DNA of 64,000 nucleotides from Pseudochelatococcus sp047501465 (GCF_047501465.1 NZ_JAZDRL010000002.1:124001-188000); one strand, 5' to 3'; counted from the first letter of the stretch, positions 36,734 to 46,140 are shown. The notes: generated from the letters alone by a model not told the origin. Made by a program: numbers and translations.

Positions 36734-37684
36734 GTGCGCCTGCTTCGCATCTACCCCGATAATACCCGTTTCGGTTTTGTCCGTTTTCGGCGCGTAACGC
36801 TGCCTTTTTCGGCACTACTCGTCATCTTGACGATTATTCTTGGTTTCACCACGGGTCTGAATTTCGGCATCGACTTTCGCGGCGGCACTCTGATTGAGTT
36901 GCAAGCCAAGTCTGGCCATGCGGATGTTGGCACTATCCGTCAGGCAGCTGAGGGGCTGGGATTCGGCGGCGTCGAAGTGCAGGAATTTGGCTCGCAAGGT
37001 GGTGTTTCCCTGCGCTTTGCCATTCAGGAAGGTGGCGAATCAGCACAAAGCAATGTCGTGCAACAGGCGCGCAACACGTTCGAGTCCGATTACGAATTCC
37101 GCCGTGTGGAAACGGTTGGTCCACGCGTATCGGGTGAGCTTGTGCGTTCTGGTACACTAGGCGTTGTGCTAGCGATTGGCGCGGTGATGGTCTATCTGTG
37201 GTTCAGATTTGAGCTACAACTCGCTATCGGTGCTATTATCGGCACCATTCATGATATTATCCTGACTGTTGGCTTCTTTATCGTTACGCAATCTGAATTC
37301 AACATGACCTCGATTGCAGCGATTTTGACCATTGTAGGTTACTCACTGAACGAAACGGTTGTGGTGTTTGACCGTACGCGTGAGCTCATGCGTCGCTACA
37401 AGACCATATCGGTGGAAGAGCTGCTCGATCTATCCGTCAACACCACCATGTCACGTACTGCGATGACCGCTACGACAACATCTTTGGCAGTATTGGCACT
37501 CGTGCTGTTCGGCGGAGAGGCGATACGTGGCTTTGCTGAGGTGATGTTGTTCGGTGTGGTGATCTGTACATATTCGGCCGTTTTCGTATCATCGCCGATC
37601 CTGATATACCTCGGCTTGCGCTCCCGTCCAAATGCAGTAAGCGAAACCGCGACGGAATCAGCCGCTGCCAAGCAGGTGCCATAA
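36734..37684 (+). CDS. secF: Protein translocase subunit SecF
   Basis: Partner of SecD. With the GTG at 36734 the protein has 316 residues and six helices, with NFGIDFRGGTLIEL near the start and SLNETVVVFDRTRE in the membrane block. AAGGAG lies 5 bases before this GTG; the alternative GTG at 36719 overlaps the site itself and is less likely. The Mth938-like gene follows after 15 bases. Confidence 0.94.
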   Translation: MRLLRIYPDNTRFGFVRFRRVTLPFSALLVILTIILGFTTGLNFGIDFRGGTLIELQAKSGHADVGTIRQAAEGLGFGGVEVQEFGSQGGVSLRFAIQEGGESAQSNVVQQARNTFESDYEFRRVETVGPRVSGELVRSGTLGVVLAIGAVMVYLWFRFELQLAIGAIIGTIHDIILTVGFFIVTQSEFNMTSIAAILTIVGYSLNETVVVFDRTRELMRRYKTISVEELLDLSVNTTMSRTAMTATTTSLAVLALVLFGGEAIRGFAEVMLFGVVICTYSAVFVSSPILIYLGLRSRPNAVSETATESAAAKQVP

Positions 37685-37699
37685 TGAAAGGTTCTGCCG

Positions 37700-38086
37700 A
37701 TGGCAAAGCCTGAAGCGCGTTATGAGGGGTTCTTGCCAGGGCAGCATCCAATAGCAGCTTATGGTGATGGCGGTTTTCGCTTTGCAGAGATGTCGCACCG
37801 CGGCTCTCTGCTATTGCTGCCATCCGGTATCATGGCAATTGATGCAAATACTGTTGCAGAATTATCAGCAGAACAGCTATCCAAGGTGATTGAAGAGCGC
37901 GATTCTATTGAGCTGCTGCTTGTAGGCACAGGTAACAACTTGCACCCGCTAACAACACCTCTGCGGACTTTATTATTGGAGGCAGGTGTTCGTTGTGAGG
38001 TTATGCAGACGGGAGCGGCTATTCGCACCTACAATATTCTGCTTGCTGAAGATCGACATGTGGCTGCCATTCTTATTGCTGTTTGA
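37700..38086 (+). CDS. Mth938-like (DUF498) domain protein
   Basis: A 128-residue protein of the Mth938/DUF498 fold (NDUFAF3-like). Typical segments are IELLLVGTGN, LLLEAGVRCEVMQTGAAIRTYNIL and the AAILIAV end. In mitochondria NDUFAF3 and NDUFAF6 both assist complex I assembly; here the Mth938 gene sits directly before a homologue of the NDUFAF6 family, which supports a shared role (inference). Confidence 0.85.
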   Translation: MAKPEARYEGFLPGQHPIAAYGDGGFRFAEMSHRGSLLLLPSGIMAIDANTVAELSAEQLSKVIEERDSIELLLVGTGNNLHPLTTPLRTLLLEAGVRCEVMQTGAAIRTYNILLAEDRHVAAILIAV

Positions 38087-38153
38087 GACTATCCGCGCGC
38101 ATTGGCGTCTTCTTATTGTAAATTAACAAAATGCTTGGGGGAGTGCGCAACCA

Positions 38154-39044
38154 ATGGCGCCAGCAGTATCGCGGCTGGAGAGTGCCTTCTCCCATTGTGA
38201 AGCACTTGTACGCGAGCAAGATCCTGATCGGTATTGGTCCTCTTTATTCGCGCCGGCCGACAAACGCCCATACTTGTTTGCGCTATACGCTTTCAGTATC
38301 GAAATCTCGCGTGTTCGCGATTGCATCAGCGCGCCATTACCGGGTGAGATCCGCTACCAATGGTGGCGTGACGTGCTGGATGGTATCACTTCAGGCGATC
38401 CCGGTGATTATGCTGCAGATGGGGCAGCGCATCCGATTGCTGAAGCGCTGATTGCAACTATCATGCAGTTTCAGCTGCCTATACAGGCCCTGCATGACCT
38501 TATCGACGCGCGCGTTTTCGACCTCTACGACGACATGATGCCATCACTCAACGATCTTGAAGGTTATTGCGGTGAAACATCGTCAGTACTTTTCAGATTG
38601 GCGAGTATCATTTTATGCAATGGCAATGAGCCAGGCGGCGCAGACGTTGCCGGACATGCCGGCGTTTCCTACGCTATAACCGGATTACTGCGTGCATTAC
38701 CTTGGCACTTGCGGCGCGGGCAGGTGTTTTTGCCTGCCGATATTTTAGCAGAATCTGGTCTTAATCGGGATAGTATCTTGGCTTCTACCAGTGATGCCGC
38801 CTTGCTACCGGTTGTGACACGGATGCGCGATATAGCGCAGGCGCATTTCATGGAAGCCCAAGATTCTATAAGCGCTGTCGCACCAGAAGCGCGCGCGGCT
38901 TTTCTGCCAATTGCAACGATCCCCGCATACCTGTCGCAAACAAAACGACGAGGCTATGCACCTCGTCGTTCACTTATTAATCTGCCGCAATGGCATCGGC
39001 TATGGACGATTTGGCGCGCCTCACGCCGCTGGCGTGCGCTCTGA
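38154..39044 (+). CDS. Squalene/phytoene synthase-family protein (NDUFAF6-like)
   Basis: A 296-residue all-helical protein with the trans-isoprenyl synthase fold. The first aspartate motif is incomplete (SRVRDCIS where enzymes have DDxxD) and the second reads DLYDDMM. No other carotenoid or hopanoid gene is nearby. Together with the preceding Mth938-like gene this favours the NDUFAF6-like branch, a complex I assembly factor, over a true phytoene synthase. Its 3' end overlaps trmFO by 24 bp, tail to tail. Confidence 0.75.
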   Translation: MAPAVSRLESAFSHCEALVREQDPDRYWSSLFAPADKRPYLFALYAFSIEISRVRDCISAPLPGEIRYQWWRDVLDGITSGDPGDYAADGAAHPIAEALIATIMQFQLPIQALHDLIDARVFDLYDDMMPSLNDLEGYCGETSSVLFRLASIILCNGNEPGGADVAGHAGVSYAITGLLRALPWHLRRGQVFLPADILAESGLNRDSILASTSDAALLPVVTRMRDIAQAHFMEAQDSISAVAPEARAAFLPIATIPAYLSQTKRRGYAPRRSLINLPQWHRLWTIWRASRRWRAL

Positions 39045-40454
39045 AAGTGCATTGAGCCACGCGGCCATATCAACCCGCGCACGGTCGGTCATGGCCTTTT
39101 TACGTGCACCAGCCTTTGCTGAACCACGCAAGCGCTTGCCATCTTCCGAACGCAAAGCCTCGGTCAGTGGTGGAAACAGGCCGAAGTTAATGTTCATCGG
39201 CTGGAATGATGAAGGCTTGGCAGTTTCAGTCTCGCCAGCTTCTGTTTCAACACTAACGTGGCCACCGGTGATATAGTCAATAAGCGCGCCAATAGCTGTC
39301 GTTTGCGGTGGCATCGGCAAAGCGTTGCCAAGCAGTTCGGCCGCAGCAAAACGCCCTGCCATCAGGCCAACAGCAGCGCTTTCAACATAGCCTTCACAGC
39401 CCGTCATCTGTCCCGCGAACCGCAAGCGCGGCAGCGCCTTGAGGCGCAAGGTGCGATCCAGCAGCTTTGGCGAGTTGATGAACGTATTACGGTGAAGACC
39501 GCCAAGACGCGCAAATTCCGCGTTTTCGAGACCTGGTATCATCCGCAGGATATGCGTCTGCGCGCCATACTTCAGCTTGGTCTGGAACCCAACGATATTA
39601 TAGAGCGTTGCCGAAGCATTATCCTGCCGCAGCTGCACGATAGCGTACGATTTGACGGTCGGATCATTAGGATTGGTTAGCCCCACAGGCTTCATTGGGC
39701 CAAAGCGCAGCGTTTCACGTCCACGCTCTGCCATCACTTCGATGGGCAGGCAGGCGTTGAAATATGGCGTGTCCTTCTCGAAGTCGCGAAACTCGGTCTT
39801 TTCACCTGCCAGTAGTGCGTCAACAAAGGCGTTATACTGCTCTTCATTCATAGGGCAATTCAGATAATCCGCCCCCGTGCCGCCAGGTCCCGCCTTGTCG
39901 TAGCGCGATTGCGCCCAGACGATATCACGGTTGATGGAATCGGCGTGCACGATTGGCGCAATAGCATCAAAGAACGCAAGTGCGCCTTCACCCGTTACCT
40001 CATGCACAGATTCGGCCAATGCTTGTGAGGTGAGGGGACCTGTTGCGATAATGACCTGCCCCCATTCTTCAGGCGGCAGGCCCTTCACTTCTTCACGCAC
40101 AATAGTGATCAGCGGATGCGCTTCAAGCGCCGCCGTCACAGCATTTGCAAAGCCATCACGATCAACGGCCAATGCCCCGCCGGCTGGCACCTGATGCGCA
40201 TCGGCTTGCGCCATGATCAAGGATCCGAGCGCGCGCATTTCCTGATGCAGCAGCCCAACCGCATTCGTCTCGGCATCATCCGAGCGGAACGAGTTGGAGC
40301 ACACTAACTCGGCCAAGGCCGTGGTCTTGTGCGCAGGGGAGGTGTTTTCGGGGCGCATTTCGTGCAGCACGACAGGCACGCCCTGTGAGGCGATCTGCCA
40401 TGCAGCTTCCGAGCCAGCAAGGCCGCCACCAATTATGTGAACCGGATTCGTCAT
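39021..40454 (-). CDS. trmFO: tRNA (uracil-54-C5) methyltransferase, folate-dependent
   Basis: FAD enzyme that makes ribothymidine-54 in tRNA with methylenetetrahydrofolate. The 477 residues start with the dinucleotide-binding HIIGGGLAGSEAAW and contain ELVCSNSFRSD, LNCPMNEEQY and AGQMTGCEGYVESA, all typical of TrmFO. The ATG at 40454 fits family length; the upstream frame extension is not conserved. Convergent with the phytoene-synthase-like gene. Confidence 0.95.
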   Translation of the reverse strand: MTNPVHIIGGGLAGSEAAWQIASQGVPVVLHEMRPENTSPAHKTTALAELVCSNSFRSDDAETNAVGLLHQEMRALGSLIMAQADAHQVPAGGALAVDRDGFANAVTAALEAHPLITIVREEVKGLPPEEWGQVIIATGPLTSQALAESVHEVTGEGALAFFDAIAPIVHADSINRDIVWAQSRYDKAGPGGTGADYLNCPMNEEQYNAFVDALLAGEKTEFRDFEKDTPYFNACLPIEVMAERGRETLRFGPMKPVGLTNPNDPTVKSYAIVQLRQDNASATLYNIVGFQTKLKYGAQTHILRMIPGLENAEFARLGGLHRNTFINSPKLLDRTLRLKALPRLRFAGQMTGCEGYVESAAVGLMAGRFAAAELLGNALPMPPQTTAIGALIDYITGGHVSVETEAGETETAKPSSFQPMNINFGLFPPLTEALRSEDGKRLRGSAKAGARKKAMTDRARVDMAAWLNALSERTPAA

Positions 40455-40578
40455 GCCGTCTTTGTGTCTCGCGCGCGAGGACACGTCAAGCGGCTTTAAG
40501 CAGCGGAAAATGCCTGCCGTCAGCAATACATCATAACGCAATCAAAAAACGATAAATGTTCGCAATAATGAGTAATGA

Positions 40579-40610
40579 GAAACGCCCGTCTTCAACAGGA
40601 CGGGCGTTTC
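40579..40610 (-). terminator. Hairpin after the DUF1127 gene
   Basis: A perfect 12-bp stem (40579-40590 with 40599-40610) around an 8-base loop, downstream of the DUF1127 stop. T residues after it are sparse, but the stem is very stable; it separates this gene from trmFO. Confidence 0.65.
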
Positions 40611-40655
40611 GATGCATCCTTCACGGACCCGATTTCACGCTTACGCGTGCGGGCA

Positions 40656-40811
40656 TCATGCATTGGAGTACTTCTTTGCAACGTATGGGATTTCCCAACG
40701 CGAAAGACCAACATCGCTCAGTTCACGATCCGACAACTGCGACAGCTCACGAACGGTCTCACGATACAAGAACCACGCACGAACCTTCGACAAAACATAA
40801 GAAACGATCAT
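40656..40811 (-). CDS. DUF1127 small arginine-rich protein
   Basis: A 51-residue protein: it starts MIVSYVLSKVRAWFLYR and holds the DUF1127 core RETVRELSQLSDRELSDVGL followed by SRWEIPYVAKKY. Such small proteins are common in alphaproteobacteria and have been linked to RNA turnover and to carbon or phosphate metabolism. AAGGAG lies 6 bases before the ATG. That Shine-Dalgarno is one arm of a 14-base inverted repeat (see 40816-40897), so translation may be controlled. It lies downstream of uvrA on the same strand. Confidence 0.9.
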   Translation of the reverse strand: MIVSYVLSKVRAWFLYRETVRELSQLSDRELSDVGLSRWEIPYVAKKYSNA

Positions 40812-40815
40812 TACA

Positions 40816-40897
40816 CTCTCCTTAATCATCTAGGGGCGGCCAAATGCCATTCCCTATTGCAATGCAATATACATCATCATCTCATGATTAAGGAGAG
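40816..40897 (-). promoter_or_regulatory. Inverted repeat able to mask the DUF1127 ribosome-binding site
   Basis: CTCTCCTTAATCAT (40816-40829, plus strand) is exactly complementary to ATGATTAAGGAGAG (40884-40897). In a minus-strand transcript the upstream arm would pair with the arm holding AAGGAG just before the DUF1127 start codon. The 54-base loop contains a TATATT and an ATTGCAATGCAAT palindrome. Confidence 0.6.
40856..40868. repeat. ATTGCAATGCAAT palindrome, copy 2
   Basis: A 13-base near-palindrome (ATTGC-AAT-GCAAT) found also at 21516-21528, both in intergenic DNA. Here it lies 45 bases before the DUF1127 start, next to a TATATT box, so it may be an operator. Confidence 0.35.
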
Positions 40898-41013
40898 AGC
40901 ATTTTGAAGAGCAGTTAAGCAGTTATTGCATGGCTAATAGGCAATTAACACTTATTTTGCTCACATAGATGGCAAAAATAAGCTTAGTTTCACTTGTAAG
41001 CATTGCACTCACG

Positions 41014-43944
41014 TCATTCCGCAGCTTGTGTGCGCTTGCGAAGAGGGCGTCGTTCCAGCACCTCGTTCAAAAACCGCCCTGTATGGCTTAAACCATTGCT
41101 GGCTATGGCTTCTGGCGTTCCTTGCGCCACGATCTGCCCTCCACCATCGCCGCCTTCAGGCCCCATATCGATAACCCAATCAGCGGTTTTAATGACTTCA
41201 AGATTATGTTCGATGACAATCACAGTATTGCCCTGTTCCACCAACTCATGGAGTACTTCAAGCAATTTAGCGACATCATGGAAATGAAGGCCGGTAGTGG
41301 GTTCATCAAGAATATAAAGCGTGCGGCCAGTAGCACGCTTTGATAATTCCTTTGAAAGTTTGACACGTTGCGCCTCCCCACCGGAAAGGGTAGTCGCTGG
41401 CTGGCCGATTTTCACATAACCCAAACCAACGCGCGAAAGTGTCTGCAAGCGATCCCGGATAGCGGGCACGGCCTTGAATAGTTCAAGCCCCTCATCAACC
41501 GTCATATCGAGCACATCAGCGATGGAGCTGTTGCGATACTTGACCTCCAGCGTCTCTCGATCATACCGCTTGCCTTTGCAGACATCGCAGGTGACGTAAA
41601 CATCCGGCAGGAAATGCATCTCAATTTTGATGAGGCCATCCCCCTGACACGCCTCGCACCGTCCACCCTTTACGTTGAATGAAAAGCGACCTGCCTGATA
41701 GCCACGCGCTTTTGCTTCAGGCAATCCAGCGAACCATTCGCGGATAGGCGTGAACGCCCCCGTATAGGTCGCCGGATTGGAGCGCGGCGTGCGGCCGATA
41801 GGTGATTGATCAATGTCGATTACCTTATCGAGATGCTCAAGCCCTTCAAGGGTATCAAACGGGGCAGGGTGGGTTATCGCCCCGTTCAAGCGCCTGGCAA
41901 CGGCCTGATAAAGCGTATCAATGACAAGCGTTGATTTGCCACCACCAGATACACCTGAAACGCACGTAAAAGTGCCTAGCGGAAATGCCGCCTTCACATT
42001 TTTGAGATTGTTGCCGCGCGCGCCACTAAGCGTCAACATGCGGTCTTTCTTAGGCTTGCGGCGTTTGTCTGGCACGGGCACTGACAACTCACCAGTCAGA
42101 TATTTGGCTGTCAGCGAATTGGTATCCTTCAGCAGCGCCTCTGGCTTGCCCTGCGCCACAATCTGCCCGCCATGAATGCCGGCCCCTGGCCCAACATCGA
42201 CAACATAATCAGCCTGCAGAATGGCATCCTCGTCATGTTCCACCACGATAACCGTATTGCCGAGATCGCGCAGACGCTTCAATGTCTGCAGCAACCGCTC
42301 GTTGTCGCGCTGGTGCAAGCCGATCGAGGGCTCATCCAATACATAAAGCACACCCGTGAGCCCAGAGCCGATCTGGGAAGCCAGCCGGATGCGCTGACTC
42401 TCGCCCCCTGACAGCGAACCAGATGCGCGGGATAATGTCAGATACTCAAGCCCAACATCGAGCAGGAAGGTCAGGCGATCGCGGATTTCCTTCAGAATGC
42501 GCACCGCAATGGCATTTTGCTGTTCAGTAAGCGTTGCTGGCGTGGCCTCGAACCAATCCCGCGCTTCACTCACTGACATTTGCCCGACTTGGCTAATGTG
42601 CAGCCCGGCAATCTTCACCGCAAGCGCTTCCGGCTTCAGCCGATAACCATTACAAGCCTCACAAGGCGTTTCCGACATAAAGCGGGAAATATCCTCGCGC
42701 GCCCACTCACTATCCGTTTCTTTCCAACGGCGTTGCAAGTTAGGGATTACACCCTCAAACGCCTTGTTGACCTCGTAAGACTTATTGCCATCCGCATAGA
42801 GGATGCGCACTTTCTCACGCCCCGTGCCATATAATATCGCATTACGCAGTGCATCGGAAAGCTCCGACCATTTCGTTGTGGTATCCTCGCCGAAATGGGC
42901 TGAGAGCGCATCAAGCGTCTGGCCGTAATAGGGAGATGTCGATTTAGCCCACGGTGCAACAGCGCCATCGCGTAAGGTGCGTGTATCATCAGGCACGACA
43001 AGATCTGCCGATACATGCATTTCCCGCCCCAAGCCATCGCACTTGGGACATGCGCCATAAGGGTTGTTGAATGAAAATAGCCGTGGCTCAATCTCGGGTA
43101 TCGTAAAGCCTGAAACAGGGCATGCGAATTTGGACGACAAGATCATACGCCGCGCGGCGCCCTTGTCGTCCTTCTCATCGGCAAATTCCAGCACAGCAAT
43201 GCCATCAGCCAATTCAAGCGCCGCCTCCAATGATTCAGACAGACGCGCCGACATGTCAGCCCGCACCACAAGGCGGTCAACCACCACATCAATATCGTGC
43301 TTTAGCTTCTTATCGAGTGTTGGAGCATCTGCAATTTCATAGAACTCGCCGTCGATTTTCACCCGCTGAAATCCGCGCTTGAGAAAATCCGCAAGCTCCT
43401 TGCGATATTCGCCCTTCCGCCCGCGGACGACAGGCGCGAGCAGGAAAACGCGCGTTTTTTCAGGCAACGCCATAACACGATCCGCCATCTGACTGATGGT
43501 CTGGCTTTCAATCGGCAGGCCCGTAGCGGGAGAGTAGGGAATACCTACCCGCGCCCATAAAAGGCGCATGTAGTCATAAATCTCGGTAACCGTTCCCACG
43601 GTCGAACGCGGATTACGCGACGTCGTTTTCTGCTCGATGGAAATGGCGGGCGATAGCCCGTCGATCTGATCAACGTCGGGCTTCTGCATCATTTCCAGAA
43701 ACTGACGCGCATAAGCCGAAAGCGACTCAACATAGCGCCGCTGGCCCTCGGCATAGATGGTATCAAACGCAAGCGACGACTTTCCAGAACCTGAAAGCCC
43801 CGTAAACACAACCAGCCTGTCACGCGGGATCGTCAGATCGACATTCTTAAGGTTGTGCTCACGTGCACCACGAATGCTGATAACATGGCGAGAGGCCGTA
43901 GCTGCCAGCGTCGATCCATCGAAAAAGTCATCAAGAGAGGCCAT
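41014..43944 (-). CDS. uvrA: Excinuclease ABC subunit A
   Basis: Damage-sensing ATPase of nucleotide excision repair. The 976 residues hold two ABC modules: Walker A GLSGSGKSS (49-57) with signature LSGGESQRIRL, and GVSGGGKST with LSGGEAQRVKL. Zinc-binding Cys clusters are visible, including CEACNGY and CEACQGDG with CDVCKG. A LexA-type box lies about 120 bases upstream of the start codon. Divergent from ssb. Confidence 0.97.
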   Translation of the reverse strand: MASLDDFFDGSTLAATASRHVISIRGAREHNLKNVDLTIPRDRLVVFTGLSGSGKSSLAFDTIYAEGQRRYVESLSAYARQFLEMMQKPDVDQIDGLSPAISIEQKTTSRNPRSTVGTVTEIYDYMRLLWARVGIPYSPATGLPIESQTISQMADRVMALPEKTRVFLLAPVVRGRKGEYRKELADFLKRGFQRVKIDGEFYEIADAPTLDKKLKHDIDVVVDRLVVRADMSARLSESLEAALELADGIAVLEFADEKDDKGAARRMILSSKFACPVSGFTIPEIEPRLFSFNNPYGACPKCDGLGREMHVSADLVVPDDTRTLRDGAVAPWAKSTSPYYGQTLDALSAHFGEDTTTKWSELSDALRNAILYGTGREKVRILYADGNKSYEVNKAFEGVIPNLQRRWKETDSEWAREDISRFMSETPCEACNGYRLKPEALAVKIAGLHISQVGQMSVSEARDWFEATPATLTEQQNAIAVRILKEIRDRLTFLLDVGLEYLTLSRASGSLSGGESQRIRLASQIGSGLTGVLYVLDEPSIGLHQRDNERLLQTLKRLRDLGNTVIVVEHDEDAILQADYVVDVGPGAGIHGGQIVAQGKPEALLKDTNSLTAKYLTGELSVPVPDKRRKPKKDRMLTLSGARGNNLKNVKAAFPLGTFTCVSGVSGGGKSTLVIDTLYQAVARRLNGAITHPAPFDTLEGLEHLDKVIDIDQSPIGRTPRSNPATYTGAFTPIREWFAGLPEAKARGYQAGRFSFNVKGGRCEACQGDGLIKIEMHFLPDVYVTCDVCKGKRYDRETLEVKYRNSSIADVLDMTVDEGLELFKAVPAIRDRLQTLSRVGLGYVKIGQPATTLSGGEAQRVKLSKELSKRATGRTLYILDEPTTGLHFHDVAKLLEVLHELVEQGNTVIVIEHNLEVIKTADWVIDMGPEGGDGGGQIVAQGTPEAIASNGLSHTGRFLNEVLERRPLRKRTQAAE

Positions 43945-44280
43945 TGGTCACCGGCTGTTTGCGTTCATTCATCTCAAGGGCGCAAATTATACGACATTTG
44001 CATCAACTTGCGCTGTGCATTTGCTGAAAAGCGGCCTTGCAATCAATGTTGCATTGAGTTAGGAACATTTCAAGAACAATTTTCATCGTTTTACACAGGC
44101 TGCTTTCTGGCAATACCTGAAGATGGATTGAGAGCGTCACGTCCTATTTGCTCGATATGGCGCATAAAGCGCATTCAGGGCGGGGATAAGCACATTGAAT
44201 TGCATGTTGGCTCTAGCTGACATCTGGGTTTTGAGTATTGTCCGGATCATGAGTGATATCCGCATCAGGAGGAGATTGGT
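43945..44280. other. uvrA/ssb divergent intergenic region
   Basis: 336 bp with no ORF of its own. It carries the SOS box at 44063-44077 and must hold promoters for both genes; I could not pick clear -35/-10 pairs. Confidence 0.6.
44063..44077. promoter_or_regulatory. LexA (SOS) box
   Basis: GAAC-ATTTCAA-GAAC, an exact GAAC-N7-GAAC direct repeat, the LexA site described for alphaproteobacteria (read GTTC-N7-GTTC on the other strand). It lies between the divergent uvrA and ssb genes. Confidence 0.8.
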
Positions 44281-44802
44281 ATGGCAGGCAGCGTGAACAA
44301 GGTTATTCTCGTCGGAAATCTGGGGCGCGATCCAGAAGTACGGCGCATGAATTCGGGCGAACCAGTTGTCAGCATGCGCATTGCCACGTCTGAAACATGG
44401 CGTGACAAGGCTTCTGGAGAGCGCAAGGAGCGGACGGAATGGCACAACGTTGTCATTTTCAACGAAAACCTGGCTCGCATTGCAGAACAATATCTGCGTA
44501 AAGGCACCAAGGTTTATATTGAAGGCCAGCTGCAAACCCGCAAGTATCAGGATAAGGATGGCCAGGAGCGCTACACGACAGAGGTCGTTCTGCAACGCTT
44601 CCGTGGTGAATTGACGATCCTCGACAGCCGCAGCGGCGGGGGTGGCGACGATATGGGTGCAGGTGGCGCTGGCGGTTATGGCGGCGGCAGCTTTGGCGGT
44701 GCAGAGCCCTCACGTCCAGCTATGAGCGATAGATCATCCGGCGGGCAGGGCAGCAGCCAACCATCCTACTCAAATGATCTGGACGACGATATTCCGTTCT
44801 AA
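44281..44802 (+). CDS. ssb: Single-stranded DNA-binding protein
   Basis: Essential SSB of 173 residues. The OB fold occupies about 1-112 (start MAGSVNKVILVGNLGRDPEVR), followed by a Gly/Ser-rich flexible linker and the acidic tip DLDDDIPF that recruits repair and replication proteins. AGGAG precedes the ATG. SOS control through the shared box is likely for uvrA and possible for ssb. Confidence 0.96.
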   Translation: MAGSVNKVILVGNLGRDPEVRRMNSGEPVVSMRIATSETWRDKASGERKERTEWHNVVIFNENLARIAEQYLRKGTKVYIEGQLQTRKYQDKDGQERYTTEVVLQRFRGELTILDSRSGGGGDDMGAGGAGGYGGGSFGGAEPSRPAMSDRSSGGQGSSQPSYSNDLDDDIPF

Positions 44803-45024
44803 GGGTTATCAAGTCTCAAGCTGCGGAACCCGCAGATTTTCTGATCTGTGCGGTTTCGCACGCTGGGACTGAAGCGCATACGGTAATGATGAGCGCTGTT
44901 TAGAGCATCGGCGGCTTTAGAGAAGCGGAGCGCATTAAACTTCTATCCATGAGGCATGGATACATAAAAACTTCTGCCTCTATCAGCGTAGCGTGAAGAT
45001 TGATGCATGCAAGGAGCACAGTGG

Positions 45025-46140
45025 ATGTCCACGTCAGCATTATTTTCGCCCATTGCGCTTGATGATGTCGAGCTGCCTAATCGCCTTGTTGTTGCACCAA
45101 TGTGCCAATATGCAGCCAATGACGGGGTTGCAAGCGACTGGCATCTTCAACATCTCATGAGCCTTGCAATGTCGGGCGCGGGCCTTGTAGTGGTTGAAGC
45201 TACAGCTATTGAGCGTGCCGGACGTATTTCACGCCACTGCCTCGGCCTCTATAACGATGCATGTGAATATGCGCTGGCAAGAACTCTTGCAGCAGCTAAA
45301 TCGGTAGCACTACCAGGCACACGCTTTGGCATCCAGATTGCTCATGCAGGACGTAAGGCAGCCAGTAAACTACCTTGGGAAGGCGGCGGCCCACTGTCTG
45401 TAGATCCATCACTGGGCGAGGAATCCTGGCATCCATTTGCTCCTTCAGCAATTCCGTTTGATGAAGGCTGGCAGATGCCATTGGCCTTGGATGATCCAGG
45501 TTTGCAGCGCATAGAAGATGCATTCGTAGCCGCAGCCTTGCGCGCTCACCGCATCGGATTTGATGTTATCGAACTTCATTTGGCGCATGGCTATCTGTTG
45601 CATTCATTCACCTCTGCCATCTCAAACCATCGTGACGACGCCTATGGCGGCATACGTGATCGCAGACATGCTTTTCCTCTACGCGTCGCGGAAGCCGTAC
45701 GCAAGGCATTGCCGAAGGGCATGCCACTCGGCGCGCGGATCACTGGAACTGATTGGATTGAAGGTGGCATCACAGTCGATGACGCCGTTAGCCTTGCTGG
45801 CGCACTTAAAGATACGGGGCTAGCTTTTGTATGCGTCTCCAGTGGCTCGATTGCACCTGGCGCCAATATTCCTGTTGGACCACTGTATCAAATTCCGCTG
45901 GCCCGCGAAGTACGCAAACAATCGGGCATTACAACGCGTGCCGTTGGCATGATCCGCACGCCAGATGAGGCCGAAAGCGTCCTCACAAGTGGCGCAGCGG
46001 ACTTTGTAGCGCTAGCGAGACCATTTCTGACTGATCCGCATTGGGGATGGCGCGCAGCGGAATGTTTGGGTTTCGATCTGCCCAAGCCCCCACGCTACGC
46101 CCGCGCGCATCGTCCAAGCGCACTTAACGACGCCTCATAA
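45025..46140 (+). CDS. NADH:flavin oxidoreductase, OYE family (NamA/YqjM-like)
   Basis: FMN enzyme of the old yellow enzyme class that reduces activated double bonds. The 371 residues form a TIM barrel with the YqjM-type redox cysteine Cys27 in APMCQYA, the HLAHGYLLHSF loop with substrate residues, and SNHRDDAYGG. AAGGAG lies 8 bases before the ATG at 45025, better than the ATG at 45007, which overlaps that site. It stands alone; physiological substrate unknown. Confidence 0.9.
   Translation: MSTSALFSPIALDDVELPNRLVVAPMCQYAANDGVASDWHLQHLMSLAMSGAGLVVVEATAIERAGRISRHCLGLYNDACEYALARTLAAAKSVALPGTRFGIQIAHAGRKAASKLPWEGGGPLSVDPSLGEESWHPFAPSAIPFDEGWQMPLALDDPGLQRIEDAFVAAALRAHRIGFDVIELHLAHGYLLHSFTSAISNHRDDAYGGIRDRRHAFPLRVAEAVRKALPKGMPLGARITGTDWIEGGITVDDAVSLAGALKDTGLAFVCVSSGSIAPGANIPVGPLYQIPLAREVRKQSGITTRAVGMIRTPDEAESVLTSGAADFVALARPFLTDPHWGWRAAECLGFDLPKPPRYARAHRPSALNDAS

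Noticed and set aside
41014..43944. A missing Cys in the first UvrA zinc motif (CPVSGFT)
   Set aside because: As far as I recall this variant is common in alphaproteobacterial UvrA and not a defect.
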